Of a DNA stretch of 64,000 nt, positions 56,701-64,000 are shown one piece after another. The translations under genes were made by a program, and so were the position numbers. How positions within the stretch are numbered: position 1 is the first letter of the stretch; every line of letters begins with the position of its first letter. The notes beneath the pieces are model-generated. The model saw nothing but the letters and a program-made list of their open reading frames with translations, was not told the DNA's origin and did not search any database. The stretch covers positions 124,001 through 188,000 of the forward strand of contig KE546975.1 in the NCBI GenBank assembly GCA_000442125.1, in the 5' to 3' direction. Source of the stretch: Opeltia flavorubescens. Lineage: Eukaryota > Ascomycota > Lecanoromycetes > Teloschistales > Teloschistaceae.

Positions 56701-59700
56701 CCACGAGATGGGATGATACCAAGACCATGCTGGATTGACGGGATCTGGCCCATGTGGTGTTCGACTTCACCCATTTCCAGCCGCTGTCCATTAAGCTTCA
56801 TCTGGTTGTCTTTACGGCCAATGTAGAGCAAGGATCCATCCTCAGAATACCTGACCAAATCTCCAGTCTTGTACATGACTGAATTGCCAGGATCAGTTGA
56901 ATTTCGGAATTTTGAGATCCATCGAGGGCTGCGGACGAATGCTAATTCTGTTTTCGCTTGTTCTTTGAGATATCCGCGAGCAAGGATTGGTCCTACAACC
57001 ACCATCTCGCCAATAGCACCGACCGGTACAAGCTCATCGTGGTTGTTCTGGTTGACGACGAAGCAGTGACCGCCAACAGCATAACCAATATTGGACGGAT
57101 TTGCAGTGCTAGTAACATGGCTGTTGACAGTCGCGACTACCGCACACTCGCTCGGACCGTATGCATTAACAAGATGTACATGGTCTGCCCATGCAGAAAT
57201 ATGGTTCTGTGAAACTGCTTCACCGCCCAAAACTAGAGTTTTCAAGCCAGGAATATCAGATGGAGAGACGGTCTGGACGAATGAAGGTGTAAGGAGAGTC
57301 CAGTCAACCTTCATATCATTAATTGCCTTTGCCACATTGTCGAGGCGTGTCTTATCATCTGGAATGCAGATACAAGCACCCATCATCAAGGTGGTAAAGA
57401 TTTCCATGATAGAGGCGTCGAAGGTATAGGATGAGAATTGAAGCACCCGGGACGTTTGCTCCATTCGCATAGCTGGCGCATGTGCTACTGCTCCGCTTGC
57501 GAAAGCGCCATGGGATACCATCGTACCTTTGGGTTTGCCTGTTGAGCCGCTAGTGAAGATCAGATAAGCCATGTCGCTGGTAGCACAGGATGGAGGTTCG
57601 CGCAGCTGTCTGGGACCCTCAAACACCTTCTTCAGGTCAATCGCGTGGGCTTGGACTCCTAAGGAGCTGCAGAGTCCTTCATACTTGGGAGAGCATAGGA
57701 CATGCTTCGCATCGACATCTGCGATGATGCTTTCCAAGCGTGCTTTTGGAGACGCGCCATCTATTGGCACAAAGGCAGCTCCGGCTTTCAGAACAGCAAG
57801 CATGGCAATCACTGGGACGGCAGACTTCTCAAAGCAGACAGGTACGTAAGATCGAGGACCAATGCCGATCTCCATCAAATAGCAAGCGAAAGACGTTGCC
57901 ACTGTGTCGAGCTCCTGGTACGTAAACTGGGCGTCCCACGCGTGGATAGCTGGAGTCGTAGAAGGGAGATCTCTGGTCAAGGAACGTATCCAATCGTGAA
58001 CACATTGATCCACAACCCTAGGTGAAGCTGTGTTCCATTGTTTGATTGAAGACTCGTCTTGCGTAGAGATAATTTGCACGTCACTTAATCTGGACGAGCC
58101 GCTGGCTTTTGAGATGAGGCGGGTCATGACTCCATCGAAGTATTGGACCAGTCTTCGGAGGTGCCATTCCGGCACCACTTCTGGGTCAAAATGTGCAGTC
58201 AATCGGATTTCATTGGCACTGACATCGAATTGGATGGTGAGTGCATAGGTGTAGAAATCGGTCCCGACAGCTCCGTCGCCCTCAAGTTTCCAGAAATTAC
58301 TGCTCGTGTCAGCAGTGTCGGTAGTCTCGCTGTTGATCGCAATCAGATTCTGGAAATCGCAAGCAGAAGCAGTGTCTGCATTGATGCGCTTGATGCGTTG
58401 CAATCCCATGTGCTGATATGGCATTGCTTCCGTAAATCCAGCTTGCAGTTGCTTCAAATACTCTTTGACTGTCAGATTTCGTTTAGCTTGGATCCGGACA
58501 GGAATGGTCGCCAGTGTCGGCCCTGTCATATCCAGAACACCAGCGACTGGGACGTCTCGGCCTGCAACAGTCTCGCCGAACACCACATCCTCGGAGTCGC
58601 AATAGGCCGAAAGTGTTAAGCCCCAAGCAGCGCGGATTATCGAGGGTACGGTGATGGCTGACCCAGTGACTCTGGTGATCGGGATTGCATGTGAGATATG
58701 CCCTGTGACATGTGGCTGATAGGCCGGATTTGGGAGCATAGGATATTGGGAAGATGTAGTTTCCGCCAGATGCGACCTCCAAAAGCCTTCGGACGCAGTG
58801 GCATCGACACTTGTAATGTAGTGAATGAAGTCAGCATACGAGCGGTCTGTCACACCTCTTGATACATCCGATGATCTATAGCATGTTTGAACTTTATCAA
58901 GGACTATATCAAGGGACCAGCCATCATACAGAGCATGATGCATGGTGAGGACGAAGTAAGCTCTGTCAGAATCTTGAATGATGGCAAATCCAGCGAGTCC
59001 ACCGCCATTGTAGGATGGCTTAGCCTTGTCGATTTTGGCCAAGTCTGCCATCGTGTTCTCTTCTTGCCACTGGATGGATTCTTGGACGACGACCTGTAGA
59101 AAGCCCATGGAGTCGGTGTAAACAATTCGTGTTCGGAGGATTGGTTCAGTAGAGAGCACCGCTTCCCATGCAGCTTTGAATCGAGCAACATCAAGAGACG
59201 CCAGGGAGTAGAGATTCTGAAAACAATAGGCACCTGACTGTTTACTGCTCAAGGCCATCAGACCTTCCTGTATTGTAGTGCAAGGGTAGACATCTTCAAT
59301 ATCCTCGGATCTGAGTCTGCACAGCGTGGATACTTCCTCAACAATTCTTTCTGTTGGAACACCAGCAGGCAGCATCTCGAAAGGCTGGGGACCAGGCTTG
59401 GTAGAATTGGTTTCAGAAACATCACCAGATGAAGCAGTCCGGCACATCTCGGACAACGTTCCGTTCTGAAAAATATTGGCGACAGTAAGGCTAATACCCT
59501 TTGATCTTGCGGCTGTAACAAGACGAATTGCTGCGATCGAGTCACCACCCATGCGGAAGAATTGGGCATCCATGCCAATGGAGTTAGGAGCGAGATGTAG
59601 AATCGATTCCCATAGACCGGCAAGGCTCTTTTCTACCTCTGTGGACGGCTCCCGCCCACTACTACCAGACAGACGACACATGGCAATTTGAGTATCGGTC

Positions 59701-62700
59701 ATGCCCTTAGCAGTAGCTCGCAATTGCTTCCGATCAAGCTTCCCGGAGCTCGTAAGTGGAAGTCTTGCGCACGGAATGTACATTGATGGCACCATATGCT
59801 TGGGTAGGGTTTGCGTTAAGGCAGCCTCGAGATCCTTGAAGGTCGAAAGTAGCAACGTTGACACCGGAAGCAGTCCATCTTGAGGTACTGTAGCCGAGGA
59901 GACACTGTCGTCGGACTGTGGGCATACAAAGACAGCAAGACATTTGGAACTTTCCCCACCATCGCCAGGAATGATGAGTTCGATGGCAAAACGGAGATTC
60001 GAATCGAGATGCTCACGGACGTGAAATTCAATCTCCCCTAATTCGATTCTCTGACCATGGAGCTTGACTTGCTGATCTTTGCGACCAAGGTATGACATGG
60101 TACCGTCAGAGTTGTATCGGACAAGATCCCCCGTCTTGTACATGCGCCGAGGAATATTATCAGCAACAGAACCGCGTCTGCTGGTAGCGATCGATCCTCG
60201 TCTGCTGTTGTTAACGGAGCCAAGTCTAGCGGCAGATCCGCGTCTAGCGGGTTGGGCCCATTCGGGATTTTCGATGAAAACCTCGGCCGTCTTCTCAGGC
60301 AGATTAAGATAGCCTCTTGCAAGGATCGGCCCTTCTATGAGCAGCTCGCCTTCTCGGCCAATGGGTAGCAGCCGATTGTGATCGGAAGGGTCGACGATCC
60401 AGGATACGCTTCCTACAGAACGCCCGATGCTCGATGGGTCGCTCGATTTGGATATATCTGTCCTGTGGGCGGCGTTGATGGTACATTCCGAAGGCCCATA
60501 TTGATTATGAATGTCGACCTTGTCTCCCCAGACCTCAAGCACAGTCTTTGTCAAAGCTTCCCCTCCGAGCCCCATACCTTTAATTGACGGCATCTCGGCC
60601 GGGTTGAGGTAAGTAGCAACGGTTGGTGTCATGTCCATGAAGTTTGCTTGAAGTCGTTGGACAGCACCGGCCAAGTCGTTCATACGTTCATGCTCTGAAG
60701 GCACACAGACCACGCCACCGCGCATCAGGGTAGTGAAGATCTCTTCGAGGTTGTTATCGAAGGTGTAACTTGCAAACTGCAAGAATCTCGAATGGGTACC
60801 AATGCCTAATTTGGATCCATGAGCTTCACCACTCGTCACCATCGCCCGATGCTCGATCACAACACCCTTCGGTCTTCCAGTACTGCCACTTGTGTAGATG
60901 ACGCAGAAAGGATTATGGGGCTGGGTAAAGGTGGAAGCGTTGCGGTTCAGTGACTTCAAAGAATCGAGGAATGCTGCATCGATAGACACCACATGAAGGC
61001 CCATCCCATCGAACATGGAACTGTAACAAGGTGAAGTCAGAACCACCTTGGTTCCGGTGTCTTCGATCCTCAACTTCAGAGCATCGATAGGATTCATGGC
61101 ATCCAGTGAGACGAATGCTCCACCAGCTTGCAGGACGCCTAGCATTGCAACGATCGTATAAGCCGACTTTTCAAAACAGAGACAAACATATGTCTCAGGC
61201 CGCACGCTATAGAGACTGAGGTATGTAGCGAGGCTTCCGGCTGCATCCTCCAGAGCACTGTAGGTGAAGTCGGCATCCCAGCCACGGATAGCTTCTGCCG
61301 AAGGACGAAGTGCCGTCTGTTGCGCAACGACTTCGTGAACGCATTTGTTGATGGCGTCCGGCATTTCGCTGTTCCATTCGAGTATCTGTTGTTGGTCGGC
61401 TTTGCTTAAGATGCGCATTTGCCCGATTTTCGATTCGGGGTAATCAATAATATTCTCGAGTGCTTGTGTGAGAGTGTTGAGAACATTTGCGGCGTGCCCG
61501 TCGGATAGACAGTCAGTCCAGTAGTCCAAATCAATTACAGCGCTGTCATCAGACACCTCGATATTGATAGACACGCTATACTCGGTGGGGTCGTAGTAGG
61601 GAGACCACTCGTCAAATGAAACAGCATGTTGCTTGCCACCGGTAGTGGGAGGCAATTTGCGGTAGGACAAAGATGTATTGAAAAGGGAATCACCGCCAAG
61701 GTCAAGGGTATGGAGAACCTCAGAAAGGGCGGTATGGCGGTGAGCCTGGCCATCGGAAAGATCCTTCTGGACTTGCTCCATGATGGTTACGAGTGATGAC
61801 TCTGGATCCAGAATCACGCGGCACACGAGCATGTTGACTAGGTATCCTACGAGATCCTCTGCCCCTTCGACTGCGTCGTCTCTGGTCGACATCAGGTATC
61901 CATAGCAAACATCATGAGAACCAGTATAGCATTGGATTGTCAACGCCCATGCTGTGTGGAAGATATTCGCCATTGTGACACCATGGATGTTGCAAAAGCC
62001 TTGGATCTCTTCTAATTTGTGGAAGTTGAGTCGTTTGGAGTGCAGTTCGCGCTCGCCAATCGCTGCATCGTTCAAAACGGGAAAGGTAGATGGTTCGATT
62101 TCTGCGAGGTATGACTTCCAATACCCGATTCCAGCTTGGAGCGGTTGCTTCTGCAGGAAGGCAATGTAATTGCTGTACAGTGGACCTGTCTCAGACAGGA
62201 ATTTGCCTTCATATATTGCGACTAGCTCCTGAAAGATGATTGATATGGAAGTTCCGTCGACAATTGTATGACTGAACTCCACTTTGCAGAAGACCTCGCC
62301 ACCGGATGTTTGGCAGATGGTAAGTCGATGTGCCNGAGAGTTCTGGTCATACTCAAGAGCTGACTGGGAGCCGAAGGTTTTGGCGATATCGACTTCCGAA
62401 TCGCAGGTCAGATGCACCACGTTTGCTAGTACATTCCTGAGAACGATCTGGTCATAAAGCGCATCATCCTCGCTCAAGCTGTCAACAAAGATCGTGCGTA
62501 GAGAAGGATGCCGGTCGACGACCTTCTGCCACGCCATCGTGACCCTATTACTGTCAACAAGAGCACCATCGTTGGGATTTACCTGATAGAGGCCTTCAAT
62601 GGCATAGAAACCTGCATCTTTCTGTGTGCTGATTAGGAGTCCCTGCTGTATCTGTGAGCATCTGTAAATATCTTCAACATTACCTATATCCATAATTCCA

Positions 62701-64000
62701 TGACTGGGCAGCTTCTGACTGATGAGCTGCTCTAAGCTTTTGTAGGTGAGAGAAAGCAGTGGGTAGTCGCTCAAGGTGGGTTGGTTCTTCATCTGCACGA
62801 GTGTCTTGGGCATCGTCGTCAGCGTCTCTTGGCAGATGTCTATCCAGGTTCCGATACGATCTTGGTGTCTCATATTTCGGTTATAAGTGAAGGAGAAACG
62901 GAGCTTTCCCTGAGCAACGACAGCAGAAATCTCGAAAAGACCAAAGCGAGGAGTGTCAAAGCCGACGTCCGCTTTTCCACCAGCTCCACGTGCTTCACCT
63001 GCCATCTCCTCGACAGGTAAAAGCAGAGCGTCTTCACGTTCGAGCTGCTGATATATGCCGAGATAATTGAAGGTCAATTCAAGTGGCCAGTGGCGACTGA
63101 ATCTTTTTGCCCCTTTCGAGGTGAGCAGTCTGCTAGCGAAGTAGTGCCTGCCACTTGCGGGCACGGATCGTCGATAATCTTTAACCCGCCGCAATACATC
63201 AGTGAAGTCGGCAGATGCGGTGGTACCAACGTGCACTGGGTACATTGTGGTAAACCAGCCGATGGTCCGTGAGAGGTCAATCGTTTCGTCCCAGACCTCG
63301 CGGCCGTGGCCTTCGTTGAAGACAGTGGCTGACTCCCGATCTGTGAAGACTTGCGAGTAGGAAAAGATCATAGCTGCAATTAACATATCCACCGTATCAT
63401 TTCGGAAAGTTTCATGACTCTTCGAGACTATCAACGCGGTCGTTGCAGCATCAAGCTCAAATCCTTTGTATTCCACGTCCCCATATAAGTTGGGTCGGTT
63501 GTGCATGCCCCAATAATCATAGTCTTGTGCTGGAATTTCGATTGTCGGAAGAACAGAACTGAGAGAAAGGGTATGCGAGTGTTCTACTTGCATTTTTGAC
63601 CAGGCTTGGAAAGAAAGAGATGGCTCTGTGTCTGGAATGCCCTTGGGATTGGTGAGGATGTCTTCCAGGTCTTGGAGGATAACCCGCCACGATACCAAGT
63701 CAACCACCAAATGATGAGCTGTCAAGAATAGTAGCTGACTACCGTCCTGCATAGCAAAGACATCGGTAGAGAAGAGTGGGCCGTTGACGGGGTCAAGGGA
63801 AGCTTGGCTTTTAGACATGATAGGGACAGCATCCTCCTGTGACGCGAGAATATGTTCGCGGAACGAATAGGAGCCAGCGACATCCGTGGTGATCCTTTGC
63901 TTCCACTCGTCGTCGAAAGCTGAGAGACGAAATCTCGCCCGTAGCATCGAATGGCGGTTGATGATAGCTTTGATTGCCTGATGAATTACCGTCGACCTGA
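42760..64000 (-). CDS. Giant multimodular NRPS, fusahexin-synthetase (NRPS4/NPS4)-like, 5' end outside window
   Basis: The frame is open to the window's right edge (first full codon 63998). One 56-base intron (45598-45653) splits the gene between FDPTE and YAVTVNIHSAP; the stop TAA is at 42760. About 7060 residues are visible. Order, with approximate residue of the key motif: E1 HHLVVDLVSW (95); C1 SHTIVDGTS (577); A1 (1035); T1 GGDSI (1485); C2 HHALYDGWS (1688); A2 (2147); T2 (2567); E2 HHLVVDVVSW (2751); C3 SHAICDGTS (3222); A3 (3684); T3 (4116); C4 HHALYDGWS (4318); A4 (4779); T4 (5207); E4 HHLIIDVVSW (5400); C5 NHAVIDGGS (5883); T5 GGDSV (6330); terminal C SHAQYDG (6557); degenerate T GGDLI (6935); tail. 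All four A domains keep the core motifs. Product is predicted to be a cyclic hexapeptide alternating D and L residues. Ambiguous bases at 51713 and 62335. The family assignment rests on architecture, not alignment. Confidence 0.93.
44830..46825 (-). other. NRPS module n+5: C5-T5 without A domain
   Basis: C5 has NHAVIDGGS and T5 has an intact GGDSV serine (~44934-44962). Between them are ~200 residues of low-complexity linker and no A motif. The only intron lies near the end of C5. Confidence 0.8.
46830..51500 (-). other. NRPS module n+4: C4-A4-T4-E4
   Basis: C4 is HHALYDGWS. The A4 pocket code reads DVMFVGGVIK. T4 is FMSQGGDSLI and the E motif is HHLIIDVVSW (~47771-47805). Confidence 0.8.
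51530..54755 (-). other. NRPS module n+3: C3-A3-T3
   Basis: C3 SHAICDGTS follows E2. The A3 pocket code reads DAMLVGAVIK, nearly the same as A2. T3 is FFIVGGDSVQ. An ambiguous base at 51713 falls just before T3. Confidence 0.8.
54760..59440 (-). other. NRPS module n+2: C2-A2-T2-E2
   Basis: C2 has HHALYDGWS, the L-C-L type. A2 core is TSGSTGKPKG at ~57521-57563; the pocket code read by hand is DAMLVGAVVK, a hydrophobic or small side chain. T2 is FIYLGGDSIS. E2 motif HHLVVDVVSW is at ~55720-55749. Confidence 0.8.
59470..62709 (-). other. NRPS module n+1: C1-A1-T1 with RRGS insert
   Basis: C1 follows an E domain and has SHTIVDGTS, the D-C-L type. The A1 core is YTSGSTGRPKG at ~60861-60899. By hand alignment to the usual ten pocket positions I read DNEDGGQINK. 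An Arg/Ser repeat insert (60150-60256) sits between A6 and A7. T1 is intact (FFRMGGDSIAA, ~59537). Confidence 0.8.
62710..64000 (-). other. NRPS module n: epimerization domain E1 (start cut off)
   Basis: HHLVVDLVSW near 63690-63718 and NEGHGREVWD are E-domain motifs. E1 requires an A and T before it, so at least one more A domain lies outside the window. It makes the first residue D. Confidence 0.85.

Noticed and set aside
1-64000. One large biosynthetic cluster from the FSH/MFS pair to the NRPS
   Set aside because: About 37 kb of unrelated genes (kinase-like, SIMPL, HAD, F-box, STAND) separates them; the distance and gene content argue against a single cluster.
1-64000. tRNA, rRNA or CRISPR loci
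   Set aside because: Scanning by eye for T-arm motifs (GGTTCGA-type) with matching arms and for spaced repeats gave nothing convincing; a tRNA search program would be needed to exclude them.

Overview
The window is nuclear DNA from a filamentous ascomycete (Pezizomycotina). Evidence for this: short GT-AG introns (mostly 50-100 nt) that restore reading frames exactly, a giant non-ribosomal peptide synthetase (NRPS), a NACHT-ankyrin STAND protein, fungal F-box/2EXR proteins, an FSH-type serine hydrolase and a drug-type MFS pump. Order or genus cannot be fixed from sequence alone. A 35-base N gap in a poly-G run (11204-11238) and four isolated ambiguous bases show this is a draft assembly.

Layout. 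1-6 kb: C-terminal part of a probable transcription regulator, then a divergently transcribed FSH serine hydrolase and 8-exon MFS transporter sharing a 1.1 kb promoter with a cluster of GGATG repeats. 6-13 kb: a decayed rhodopsin-domain membrane protein gene, a small Cys-containing protein, a divergent kinase-like protein, a coiled-coil protein and a predicted secreted protein. 13-19.5 kb: a protein with an internal ubiquitin copy, a SIMPL-domain protein and a haloacid-dehalogenase-like hydrolase divergent around a perfect TGACGTCA site, and an F-box protein. 21.5-34.7 kb: a STAND/ankyrin region with a ~1920-residue NACHT-ankyrin-ZZ protein, a 586-residue ankyrin protein with the N-terminal domain common in fungal STAND/ankyrin proteins, and a broken duplicate of that gene with its upstream region. 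35-41 kb: two more F-box/2EXR proteins and a secreted ferritin-like (Rds1-type) protein.

42.8-64 kb: one NRPS gene on the minus strand, 5'-truncated by the window edge, with about 7060 residues visible. Order: E | C-A-T | C-A-T-E | C-A-T | C-A-T-E | C-T (no A) | CT - degenerate T - Gly/Lys tail. With at least one A-T before the first E this gives six modules, at least five A domains and a D-L-D-L-D-L pattern. That is the layout expected of the NRPS4/NPS4 family (fusahexin synthetase in Fusarium, linked to surface hydrophobicity). Odd points are an RRGS-repeat loop inside one A domain, an A-less last module and a terminal carrier-like domain lacking the phosphopantetheine serine.

The NRPS and the FSH/MFS pair lie about 37 kb apart with housekeeping-like genes between, so I do not read them as one biosynthetic cluster.
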